A stretch of DNA of 5,292 nucleotides from Pseudolabrys sp. (GCA_029945495.1 JAQSCR010000006.1:1-5292); one strand, 5' to 3'; positions 1 to 5,292 are shown, numbered from the stretch's first letter. The notes: generated by a model not told the origin, from the letters alone. A program made the numbers and translations.

Positions 1-363
1 CTCAAGGCGCTGCTGGTGCGCGTGGCCGCTTTCACGCTCTATTATATAGCGCGTCTGCCGACACACGACCCGACCAGCGGATTTCGACTGTTCTCGCGCC
101 GCGTCATCGACAGCATCGCGGTCGAATCCGACAGCGGTTTCTGCTACAGCATCGAACTGCTGGTGAAATGCCACCGGCTGGGGTGGCCGGTCGCGGAAGT
201 GCCGGCGCAATGGTTCGAACGAACCAAGGGCGCCAGCCGGTTTCGCGTCATCAGCTGGTTGCCGGCCTATCTGCGATGGTATGGCTACGCTTTGGCGACG
301 ACATTTCTACGGCTGCCGGCCAATAGCGTGAAGCTGCGCTCGTCCTGGAATTCTGCGCCATGA
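1..363 (+). CDS. Family 2 glycosyltransferase, C-terminal part (5' end outside window)
   Basis: The frame is open from base 1 and ends at TGA 361-363, giving the last 120 residues of a longer protein. The stretch HDPTSGFRLFSRRVID near the start resembles the D-x-T-S-G-F-R-x-F/Y block of polyprenol-phosphate sugar transferases (the dolichyl-phosphate mannosyltransferase-like branch of GT2). The later R-T-K-G-A-S-R-F-R stretch matches the conserved basic G-x-S-K/R segment after the catalytic domain. The nucleotide-binding and DxD parts would lie upstream and are not visible, so donor and acceptor cannot be named. No long hydrophobic C-terminal span is present, only a moderately hydrophobic end (W-L-P-A-Y-L-R-W-Y-G-Y-A), which suggests peripheral membrane association at the cytoplasmic face. 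Its stop codon overlaps the next start (ATGA), which argues for one polysaccharide operon. The GT2 call is fairly firm; the branch is inferred. Confidence 0.8.
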   Translation, partial: LKALLVRVAAFTLYYIARLPTHDPTSGFRLFSRRVIDSIAVESDSGFCYSIELLVKCHRLGWPVAEVPAQWFERTKGASRFRVISWLPAYLRWYGYALATTFLRLPANSVKLRSSWNSAP

Positions 364-2270
364 AGCGGTCGAGAAAACTGACGCCCCGCCAGTACCTGAT
401 CGTGGCGCACGATATCGTCGCCACGGCGGCGGCGACGATTTTCACTTTCGTCATCCGCTTCGACGAACTGCGGTTGGCGGTGAAGCTGCCGCCTTTGCTG
501 ATGTTCCTGCCGATCTTCCTGGTGTTTGCCGCCGGCGTCTATTTCACGCTCAAGCTGCACCAGAGCAAGTGGCGGTTCACCTCGGTCCCCGATCTCTATA
601 ATATTTTCCGTGCCTCGACCGTGCTGGCCATTTCGCTGCTGGCGCTCGACTACATCTTGTTATCGCCGAACACTTACGGCGAGTTCTTCTTCGGCAAGAT
701 CACCATTCTGCTGTACTGGGTGCTGCAGATGTTCTTTCTCAGCGGCGGCCGTATTGCCTACCGCTATTTCCATTACGCGCGCACGCTGCAGCGCGTGCGC
801 ATCGCCGACGCGACGCCGACCTTGATCATCGGCCGGACCGCAGACGCGGAAGTTCTGCTGCGCAGCATCGAAAGCGGCGCGGTCAAGAAGATCTGGCCGG
901 TCGGCATCCTGTCGCCGTCGGCGGCCGATCGCGGCCAGAGCATTCGCTCGATCCCGGTGCTCGGCGATCTCGACGACCTCGAAGGCGTCGTCGCCGATCT
1001 CGCCCGGCGCGGCACCCATGTAACGCGGCTGGTGATGTCGCCGTCGGCGTTTTCACCGGATGCGCAGCCCGAGGCTATTCTCATCCGGGCGCGCCGGCTG
1101 GGGCTGGCGATGAGCCAGCTGCCCTCGCTCGATGGCGGCGGCATGTCGGTGCAGCTGACACCGGTATCGGTCGAGGACCTGCTGCTGCGGCCGAGCGTGA
1201 AGATCGATTATCAACGCCTCGAGGAATTCGTGAACGGCAAGTCGATCGTCGTCACCGGCGGCGGCGGCTCGATCGGCTCGGAAATCTGCGAGCGCATCGC
1301 AGCCTTCGGCGCCGCGCGCCTGCTGGTGATCGAGAATTCCGAACCGGCGCTGTTCGCAGTCGTCGAACGGCTTGTTGCCGAGCAGCCCAAGGCCGATATT
1401 TCCGGACGCATCGCCGATATCCGCGACCGCGCGCGCATCATGCGGCTGATCGCCGATTTCAAGCCCGACATTGTCTTTCACGCCGCCGCGCTCAAGCATG
1501 TGCCGATCCTGGAGCGGGACTGGGACGAGGGCATCAAGACCAACGTGCTCGGCTCGATCAATGTTGCCGACGCCGCCGCCGCCGCCGGCGCCGGCGCCAT
1601 GGTGATGATCTCGACCGACAAGGCAATCGAGCCGGTCTCGATGCTGGGGGCCACCAAGCGGCTGGCCGAGATGTATTGCGAGGCGCTCGATGCGGCTGGC
1701 AATGGGAACGGTCGGCGCGGCATGCGTCTGATCTCGGTGCGGTTCGGCAATGTGCTGGCGTCGAACGGCTCGGTGGTGCCGAAGTTCAAGGCGCAGATCG
1801 AAGCCGGCGGGCCGGTGACGGTGACGCATCCGGACATGGTGCGCTACTTCATGACCATCCGCGAAGCTTGCGATCTGGTGATCACGGCGGCCAGCCATGC
1901 GCTCGGCTTGCAGGGCGGTAAGGTGTCTGTCTATGTGCTCAATATGGGCCAGCCGGTGAAGATCGTCGATCTGGCCGAACGCATCATCCGCCTCAGCGGA
2001 CTGGAGCCGGGCCGCGACATCAAGATCGAATTCACCGGCATTCGCCCGGGCGAGCGGCTGCATGAGATTCTGTTTTCGCACGAAGAGGAAATGGCCGAGA
2101 TCGGCATTCCGGGCATTGTCGCCGCTAAGCCTGTTCAGGCGTCGCTTGAGGCGGTTCGCGGCTGGGTGGCGTTGCTGGAGCAGGGGCTGGCGGGCCACGA
2201 GCATGATGTGATCTATAAAGTGCTGCGCGACGCGGTGCCGGAATTTCGCGGCGAAGCGGTGCGCGCGTGA
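360..2270 (+). CDS. Membrane-anchored NDP-sugar 4,6-dehydratase/epimerase, WbpM/PglF/CapD type
   Basis: This 636-residue protein has the usual full length of the long dehydratase family. Four hydrophobic segments (about 12-33, 44-64, 86-104 and 111-129) form a membrane anchor. A Rossmann-like domain follows (about 150-260), then the catalytic SDR domain (about 292-570). Visible motifs are the nucleotide-binding T-G-G-G-G-S-I-G at 299-306, HAAALKHVP at 374-382, TNVLGS at 394-399, STDK at 418-421, RFGNVLAS at 461-468 and GIRPGERLHE at 560-569. In this family the T-D-K cluster takes part in C6 dehydration of UDP-HexNAc, giving 4-keto-6-deoxy sugars for O-antigen or glycan synthesis. The position equivalent to the SDR tyrosine (methionine in WbpM) is Leu429, with Lys433 kept. 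The ATG overlaps the glycosyltransferase stop, with a weak GGAA at 347-350. The family is firm; dehydratase versus epimerase activity, and the exact substrate, are inferred. Confidence 0.9.
   Translation: MKRSRKLTPRQYLIVAHDIVATAAATIFTFVIRFDELRLAVKLPPLLMFLPIFLVFAAGVYFTLKLHQSKWRFTSVPDLYNIFRASTVLAISLLALDYILLSPNTYGEFFFGKITILLYWVLQMFFLSGGRIAYRYFHYARTLQRVRIADATPTLIIGRTADAEVLLRSIESGAVKKIWPVGILSPSAADRGQSIRSIPVLGDLDDLEGVVADLARRGTHVTRLVMSPSAFSPDAQPEAILIRARRLGLAMSQLPSLDGGGMSVQLTPVSVEDLLLRPSVKIDYQRLEEFVNGKSIVVTGGGGSIGSEICERIAAFGAARLLVIENSEPALFAVVERLVAEQPKADISGRIADIRDRARIMRLIADFKPDIVFHAAALKHVPILERDWDEGIKTNVLGSINVADAAAAAGAGAMVMISTDKAIEPVSMLGATKRLAEMYCEALDAAGNGNGRRGMRLISVRFGNVLASNGSVVPKFKAQIEAGGPVTVTHPDMVRYFMTIREACDLVITAASHALGLQGGKVSVYVLNMGQPVKIVDLAERIIRLSGLEPGRDIKIEFTGIRPGERLHEILFSHEEEMAEIGIPGIVAAKPVQASLEAVRGWVALLEQGLAGHEHDVIYKVLRDAVPEFRGEAVRA
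1572..1598 (+). repeat. GCC-rich trinucleotide tract inside the dehydratase gene
   Basis: Five GCC codons in a row (1572-1586) are followed by alternating GGC and GCC codons to 1598. They encode an Ala/Gly run at residues 405-413, just before the beta strand leading into STDK. The tract is in frame, so loss or gain of a unit would change the protein length without a frameshift. It is probably just alanine-rich coding sequence in a high-GC genome. Confidence 0.5.
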
Positions 2271-2869
2271 AAGGGCAGCAAGTGGACCTGGCCGGATTTT
2301 TCAAGGCGGAATTTGCCGAACATCACGCCGTTGCGCGCGCCACCGAAGCGGCGTTGCAGCCGGCATTCGCAGGGTTGCTTGCGGCCTGCGTGACCTGCAT
2401 TCGCGGCGGCGGCAAGATCATGCTGTTCGGCAATGGCGGCAGTGCCGGCGACGCCCAGCATCTCGCGACCGAATTGACCGTGCGCTACAAACGCGAGCGC
2501 GCGCCGATCGCCGCGATCGCGCTCTCGACCGACACCTCGACGCTCACCGCCGCCGGCAACGATTTCGGCTTCGAGCAGGTCTTCGCTCGCCAGATAGCGG
2601 CGCTTGGACGGTCGGGCGATCTGGTCATTGCGATTTCGACCTCCGGCAAAAGCCCGAACATTATCGCGGCGCTCAAGCAGGCCAAGGCGATGGGACTAGT
2701 CACCGCCGCGCTCGGCGGCAAAGGCGGCGGCGACATGGCCGGCCTCGCCGATCACCTGCTGGTGGTGCCGTCCGACACCACGGCACGCATCCAGGAAATG
2801 CACATCACGCTCGGCCAGATGCTGTGCGGCGCGCTTGAAATCGAGTTGGGATTGGTGCCGCCCGGCTAA
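2267..2869 (+). CDS. gmhA: SIS-domain sedoheptulose-7-phosphate isomerase (GmhA-like)
   Basis: This 200-residue cytoplasmic SIS-domain protein matches the GmhA/LpcA family in length (E. coli 192). GmhA converts sedoheptulose 7-phosphate to D-glycero-D-manno-heptose 7-phosphate, the first step toward ADP- or GDP-heptose. Visible motifs are FGNGGSAGDAQHLATEL at 54-70, STDTSTLTAAGNDFGFEQVF at 87-106, the phosphosugar-binding ISTSGKS at 123-129 and RIQEMH at 174-179. Glu69 and His179 match the catalytic pair Glu65/His180 of E. coli. His65, Glu69 and Gln176 match three zinc ligands of characterised GmhA, but the usual fourth, a histidine, is Gln184. The GTG start overlaps the previous stop (GTGA); a second GTG at 2282 has a better ribosome binding site and is a real alternative. 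DiaA is a close relative, but the sugar-gene context favours GmhA. The location suggests heptose for a surface polysaccharide. Confidence 0.82.
   Translation: MKGQQVDLAGFFKAEFAEHHAVARATEAALQPAFAGLLAACVTCIRGGGKIMLFGNGGSAGDAQHLATELTVRYKRERAPIAAIALSTDTSTLTAAGNDFGFEQVFARQIAALGRSGDLVIAISTSGKSPNIIAALKQAKAMGLVTAALGGKGGGDMAGLADHLLVVPSDTTARIQEMHITLGQMLCGALEIELGLVPPG
2270..2275 (+). promoter_or_regulatory. Possible ribosome binding site for an alternative gmhA start at 2282
   Basis: AAAGGG lies six bases before GTG 2282-2284, which is in frame with the GTG at 2267. Starting there gives 195 residues and places the GNGGS loop at residue 50, against 51 in E. coli GmhA. The 2267 start has only a weak upstream GAAGCGG, but its GTGA overlap would allow coupling to the upstream gene. 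Which start is used cannot be settled from sequence alone. Confidence 0.4.
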
Positions 2870-2893
2870 AGCCACCGTATTTGGCGCGTTTTG

Positions 2894-2921
2894 AGCCCGC
2901 AGCCTTGCGGGCTTTCTTTTT
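2894..2921 (+). terminator. Intrinsic terminator after the polysaccharide block
   Basis: AGCCCGC (2894-2900) pairs perfectly with GCGGGCT (2907-2913) around the six-base loop AGCCTT. A T-rich run follows (TTTCTTTTT, 2913-2921). The stem is 7 bp and almost all G-C, and it begins 25 bases after the gmhA stop. On the opposite strand the stem is followed by an A-run, so it should work only for rightward transcription. It marks the boundary between the two gene blocks. Confidence 0.85.
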
Positions 2922-2925
2922 AGAC

Positions 2926-2949
2926 TTTCAAGGTGTGAAATCCACGTGG
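2926..2949. promoter_or_regulatory. Candidate operator: two adjacent palindromes upstream of the IclR gene
   Basis: TTTCA (2926-2930) and TGAAA (2936-2940) form a 15-base interrupted palindrome with a 5-base centre. One base later CCACGTGG (2942-2949) is a perfect 8-base palindrome. IclR-family proteins commonly bind about 15-base palindromes next to their own gene, and this site lies 70-90 bases before the probable regulator start. That it binds this regulator is inferred from position and symmetry only. Confidence 0.35.
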
Positions 2950-2983
2950 CGCATGCTGAAAGGTCCTTGACTCTGGTGCGCCA
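2947..2983. promoter_or_regulatory. Candidate operator: spaced inverted repeat TGGCGCA / TGCGCCA
   Basis: TGGCGCA (2947-2953) is repeated as its exact reverse complement TGCGCCA (2977-2983). The arm centres are 30 bases apart, about three helical turns, which would put both on one DNA face. The left arm overlaps the CCACGTGG palindrome. A TTGACT box (2967-2972) sits between the arms, but no convincing -10 box follows it. GC-rich 7-base arms could arise by chance, so this is tentative. Confidence 0.25.
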
Positions 2984-2986
2984 TAC

Positions 2987-3012
2987 GTTTTCCCTTGGGG
3001 CAGGGAGAAAAC
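2987..3012 (+). promoter_or_regulatory. Hairpin enclosing the ribosome binding site of the IclR gene
   Basis: GTTTTCCCT (2987-2995) can pair with AGGGAGAAAAC (3002-3012): nine base pairs, a two-base bulge (3006-3007) and the loop TGGGGC. The right arm contains GGGAG (3003-3007), the only good Shine-Dalgarno match before ATG 3018. In mRNA the ribosome binding site would therefore be at least partly paired. The pairing is seen directly; an effect on translation is inferred. It could also be a decayed REP-like palindrome, since it shares the TCCCT...GGGAGA pattern with the element at 5103-5131. Confidence 0.45.
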
Positions 3013-3017
3013 AAACA

Positions 3018-3881
3018 ATGGACGCAACGATCCTGCCAGGGCCCGGCATAAAGGCCCGTCCGCCACGCGCGCGCACCGACGGTGAGCGCCACAGCATTCA
3101 ATCGGTCGACCGCGCGCTGTTCCTTCTGGAAACCATCGCCGAAGCCGGCGGCGAGGCGACGCTGACCGACCTGTCGGTCCGCACCGGGCTGAACATTTCG
3201 ACTTGCCACCATTTGCTGGCGACTTTGATCCAGCGCGGCTTTGCAGCGAAAGTGCCCGGCCGGCGCCTCTATGCGCTGGGCGCGCGCATTCTCTATCTCG
3301 GTCATGCCTGCCTGCAGGTCGACCTGCCGCGCCGGGCGCAGCCTTTCCTGGAGGCGATCAACGCCGCCACCGGCGAAACTGTCCACCTCGCCGCCCTGCA
3401 GGGCGATCAGGTCGTCACCGTGGCGCGGCGCGAAGCCCGCCATGCCGTCCGCGTCGATTCCGGCCCGATCGGCAAGGTCGATGCGCCGCACGCCACCTCG
3501 CTCGGCAAGGCCATCCTGGCCTGGCTGCCGGAAGACGAGATGAAGCGCATGGTCGCGCACGGCATGAAGCGCTTCACCGAAAACACGATCACCGAGTTTC
3601 CGGCGTTGATCGAGGATCTGCGGCATGTGCGCCGCAATGGCTATTCGATGGACCGCGAGGAAATCCTGCCCGGCGTCATCTGCATCGGCGCCGCCATCCG
3701 CGATCAGGCCGGCACGGTGATCGGCGCGATCAGCGCGTCGACGCCGACCATGCGCGCGACCGAGGAGCATCTCGGGCTCATGCGCAGCGAGATCGTCGCC
3801 GCCGCGCGCGCGATGTCGGCTCTGTTCGGCGAACAGAGCACGCAGCCAGCCGCCGAACTGCCGCAAGCCGCGGCAGGTTGA
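3018..3881 (+). CDS. IclR-family transcriptional regulator
   Basis: This 287-residue protein has the two-domain IclR layout. An N-terminal winged helix-turn-helix spans about 26-76; it starts at SIQSVDRALFLLETIAE, and the recognition helix lies near 59-71 (N-I-S-T-C-H-H-L-L-A-T-L-I). An IclR ligand-binding domain follows (about 90-270). The family signature appears as NGYSMDREEILPGVICIGAA (207-226) followed by GTVIGAISASTP. The ATG at 3018 has GGGAG ten bases upstream; an in-frame GTG at 2946 would add 24 residues that look unlike a family N-terminus and lacks a good ribosome binding site. The gene is 48 bases upstream of the dehydrogenase on the same strand, so it probably controls that operon and itself. 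Relatives sense small carboxylates or aromatics (glyoxylate/pyruvate, protocatechuate, 4-hydroxybenzoate); the effector here is unknown. The 15-residue tail rich in Ala, Pro and Gln is probably disordered. Confidence 0.93.
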   Translation: MDATILPGPGIKARPPRARTDGERHSIQSVDRALFLLETIAEAGGEATLTDLSVRTGLNISTCHHLLATLIQRGFAAKVPGRRLYALGARILYLGHACLQVDLPRRAQPFLEAINAATGETVHLAALQGDQVVTVARREARHAVRVDSGPIGKVDAPHATSLGKAILAWLPEDEMKRMVAHGMKRFTENTITEFPALIEDLRHVRRNGYSMDREEILPGVICIGAAIRDQAGTVIGAISASTPTMRATEEHLGLMRSEIVAAARAMSALFGEQSTQPAAELPQAAAG

Positions 3882-3920
3882 CCGGCGTCTCGAACCAACA
3901 AGCCTAAAAGCTATTCTTCC

Positions 3921-3925
3921 GGAGG
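3921..3925 (+). promoter_or_regulatory. Strong ribosome binding site of the dehydrogenase gene
   Basis: GGAGG lies four bases before ATG 3930, the strongest Shine-Dalgarno match in the window but with short spacing. It supports this start over the in-frame ATG at 3987. ATTC (3913-3916) and GAAT (3925-3928) can form a small weak stem around it. The dehydrogenase therefore seems set for high translation. Confidence 0.7.
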
Positions 3926-3929
3926 AATT

Positions 3930-5099
3930 ATGTACGCACCCGCTGGCGTAAAGACGAATCATAACGAATTTCCGATTCCGGATAGGATGCGCGCCTGGGT
4001 GCTCGGCGATCCCGGTCAGCTCGGCATGACGCAAAAGCCGACGCCGGTTCCGAAGAAGGCTGAAGTGCTGGTGCGCATCGACGCGGTGGCGATCTGCGCC
4101 ACCGATCTCGAGATCATCTATCACGGCCCGCCGGCCTCGATTCAGGGCGGCTTGCCGTTCAACAAGGGCTTCACCCCCGGCCACGAATATATGGGCACGG
4201 TGGTGGCGCTCGGCGCCGGCGTCGACGAATACAGACTGGGCCAGCGCGTCGCGGTCGAAATTCACGCCGGCTGCGGCCAGTGCAAGCGCTGCCGCGAAGG
4301 CATGTACACGTCGTGCCACAACTACGGGCTCAATTACGGCGACGTCGACAAGAACCACCGCGCCAACGGCTTCACCACCGACGGCGGCTTCTGCGAGTAC
4401 CAGGTCAACCACATCAATACTTTGGTCGCGATCCCGGATGAGATGTCGGACGAAGAGGGCACGCTGGTCGTCACCGCCGGCACGGCGATGTACGCGCTGA
4501 CCGAGCTCGGCGGACTTGTGGCGGGCGAAAGCGTCGTCGTCACCGGCCCGGGCCCGATCGGACTGATGGCTGTCGCGGTGGCCAAAGCGCTCGGCGCGCA
4601 GCCGGTGATCCTCACCGGCACGCGCGACAACAGGCTGGAGATCGGCCGCCGGTTGGGCGCCGATGCCGTCATCAATGTCCGCAAGACGCCGGATGTCGTC
4701 GCCGAAGTGAAAAAGCTCAACGGCGGCAAGGGCGTCGACTATGTGGTCGAATGCTCCGCCGCCACCACGGCGGTCAACGACGCCGTGCGCATGGTCAATC
4801 GCGGCGGCCGCGTCTGCCTCGCCGCCTTCGCGCATGAGGAAGTGCCGGTCGATGTCGCGCATATCGTGCGCAACAACATCTATATGTACGGCATCCGCGG
4901 CGAGGGAAAGAGCGCGACGCATCGCGCCGAGGCGTTCATGAAGCAGAAGCGCTTCGACGCCACCTTGATCCACACGCACACGTTCCCGCTCGACGATCTG
5001 CCGACCGCGATCCGCTACGCCAAGGACCGGGTCGAAGACGCCATCAAGGTAGTGGTGAAGGCGAAGTATGACGCCGTCAGCAAGGTCGCGGCGGAGTAA
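3930..5099 (+). CDS. Zinc-dependent medium-chain alcohol/polyol dehydrogenase
   Basis: This 389-residue protein is a zinc-type medium-chain dehydrogenase, expected to oxidise an alcohol to a carbonyl with NAD(P)+ in the cytoplasm. The GroES-like catalytic domain has Cys56 in AICATDLE and the GHEYMGTVVALGAGV block at 84-98 (His85, Glu86), both catalytic-zinc positions. Four cysteines (115, 118, 121, 129) in C-x2-C-x2-C-x7-C form the structural zinc lobe. The Rossmann domain has V-T-G-P-G-P-I-G at 204-211. The acidic residue found near this point in threonine or sorbitol dehydrogenases (D/E-P-x) is replaced by V-V-T-A-G-T at 180-185, so the zinc site may resemble that of a more divergent subgroup. 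A polar insert (134-150) between the zinc lobe and the next strand may help set specificity. Neighbours are an IclR regulator upstream and a molybdenum-hydroxylase subunit downstream, which suggests a catabolic pathway. The substrate cannot be named; automated labels such as threonine or iditol dehydrogenase would be unsafe. Confidence 0.9.
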   Translation: MYAPAGVKTNHNEFPIPDRMRAWVLGDPGQLGMTQKPTPVPKKAEVLVRIDAVAICATDLEIIYHGPPASIQGGLPFNKGFTPGHEYMGTVVALGAGVDEYRLGQRVAVEIHAGCGQCKRCREGMYTSCHNYGLNYGDVDKNHRANGFTTDGGFCEYQVNHINTLVAIPDEMSDEEGTLVVTAGTAMYALTELGGLVAGESVVVTGPGPIGLMAVAVAKALGAQPVILTGTRDNRLEIGRRLGADAVINVRKTPDVVAEVKKLNGGKGVDYVVECSAATTAVNDAVRMVNRGGRVCLAAFAHEEVPVDVAHIVRNNIYMYGIRGEGKSATHRAEAFMKQKRFDATLIHTHTFPLDDLPTAIRYAKDRVEDAIKVVVKAKYDAVSKVAAE

Positions 5100-5102
5100 T
5101 TC

Positions 5103-5131
5103 TTATCCCTCCCCCTATGGGAGAGGGATAA
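5103..5131. repeat. REP-like palindromic element between dehydrogenase and FAD-subunit genes
   Basis: TTATCCCTCCCCC (5103-5115) pairs with GGGAGAGGGATAA (5119-5131) at 12 of 13 positions around the loop TAT. The single mismatch is C5112 with A5122. It has the CCCTC-CCC...GGGAGAGGG form of dispersed palindromes common between genes in Bradyrhizobium, Rhodopseudomonas and other proteobacteria. It starts three bases after the dehydrogenase stop. No T-run follows, so it is not a classical terminator, though it could protect the upstream mRNA end or lower downstream expression. Repetition elsewhere in the genome cannot be seen here. Confidence 0.7.
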
Positions 5132-5141
5132 AGAGGGCACC

Positions 5142-5292
5142 ATGCTCATCTGCGACGAATATCTGACGCCCGGCTCGCTCGCCGAAGCCTTCGCCGCGAT
5201 GGACAAGCATCGCGGGCGCTATCGCGTCGTCGCCGGCTGCACCGACACGCTGCCGTGGGCGCGCGAGGGCCGCGCCGGCGACGTCGAAATTC
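5142..5292 (+). CDS. FAD-binding subunit of a molybdenum hydroxylase (xanthine/CO dehydrogenase family), N-terminal part
   Basis: The first 50 residues are visible before the window ends. The start resembles the FAD-binding domain of molybdopterin dehydrogenases (CoxM/XdhB-type medium subunits): E-Y-L-T-P-G-S-L-A-E-A-F matches the usual Y-x-x-P-x-S-L-x-E-A-L opening. RVVAGCTDTLPWAREG then matches the FAD-pyrophosphate loop A-G-G-T/H-D/S-L-L-P, with Cys in place of the second Gly. Such subunits pass electrons from the Mo centre and [2Fe-2S] clusters through FAD. The ATG has GAGGG (5133-5137) four bases upstream and no earlier in-frame start after the dehydrogenase stop. The gene is in the same frame as the dehydrogenase, 42 bases downstream, and probably in the same operon. 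Large Mo-binding and small iron-sulfur subunits would be expected beyond the edge; that is inference. Only 50 residues support the call. Confidence 0.72.
   Translation, partial: MLICDEYLTPGSLAEAFAAMDKHRGRYRVVAGCTDTLPWAREGRAGDVEI

Noticed and set aside
1053..2204. Long minus-strand open frame (383 codons) opposite the dehydratase gene
   Set aside because: It is an antisense shadow of the SDR domain, with biased composition and no motifs.
2967..2995. TTGACT box as a sigma-70 promoter for the regulator
   Set aside because: No acceptable -10 box follows at 16-18 bases (TTCCCT at 17). The CATACG at 2982-2987 is too close.
2946..3017. Upstream GTG start adding 24 residues to the regulator
   Set aside because: The added residues do not resemble an IclR N-terminus, there is no well-placed ribosome binding site, and the ATG at 3018 has GGGAG upstream.
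3203..3907. Plus-strand open frame of 234 codons inside the regulator gene
   Set aside because: It is an out-of-frame reading of the IclR gene, giving an Arg/Ala/Pro-rich product without a domain.
3878..3910. TTGACC plus CTAAAA as a separate promoter for the dehydrogenase
   Set aside because: The spacing is about 20 bases and the -10 is poor, so co-transcription with the regulator is simpler.
2928..4979. Very long open frame on the minus strand (683 codons) across the regulator and dehydrogenase genes
   Set aside because: It lies antisense to two genes with clear family motifs, spans the gap between them, and its product is a low-complexity His/Arg/Ala/Asp-rich sequence with no recognisable domain. 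This is typical of antisense frames in high-GC coding DNA.
5103..5131. Palindrome read as an intrinsic terminator
   Set aside because: The stem is good but no T-run follows on the + strand; the next bases are AGAGGGC, which serve as the ribosome binding site of the next gene.

Overview
The window looks like part of an alphaproteobacterial chromosome, most likely Hyphomicrobiales (Bradyrhizobium/Xanthobacteraceae-like). This is inferred from the high GC content, strong G/C preference at third codon positions, tight overlaps between genes, and the protein styles. No rRNA, tRNA, transposase, integrase, phage gene or CRISPR array is visible. All genes read on the + strand and coding density is high. 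The longest gap between genes is about 150 bases.

Block 1 (1-2869) is the downstream end of a cell-surface polysaccharide operon. It holds the C-terminus of a family 2 glycosyltransferase, a full-length membrane-anchored NDP-sugar dehydratase/epimerase of the WbpM/PglF/CapD type, and a GmhA-like sedoheptulose-7-phosphate isomerase. The genes are joined by 4-base stop/start overlaps (ATGA at 360-363, GTGA at 2267-2270), so they are probably translationally coupled. Together they would supply and transfer modified sugars for LPS or an exopolysaccharide. A clear intrinsic terminator (2894-2921) closes the block.

The 148-base gap at 2870-3017 holds this terminator and then several short palindromes. 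It also holds a hairpin that contains the ribosome binding site of the next gene, so it looks like the control region of block 2.

Block 2 (3018-5292, continuing past the edge) looks catabolic. It contains an IclR-family regulator, a zinc-dependent medium-chain alcohol dehydrogenase with a strong ribosome binding site, and the first 50 codons of what appears to be the FAD-binding subunit of a molybdenum hydroxylase (xanthine dehydrogenase/CO dehydrogenase family). A REP-like palindrome (5103-5131) lies between the last two. The regulator probably controls the operon in response to a small carboxylate or aromatic compound, but the substrate cannot be read from this window.

I see no clearly novel system here. 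The points most worth a second look are the hairpin over the iclR ribosome binding site, the palindromes upstream of it, active-site departures in the dehydratase, isomerase and dehydrogenase, and the undefined dehydrogenase plus molybdenum-hydroxylase pathway that begins at the right edge.
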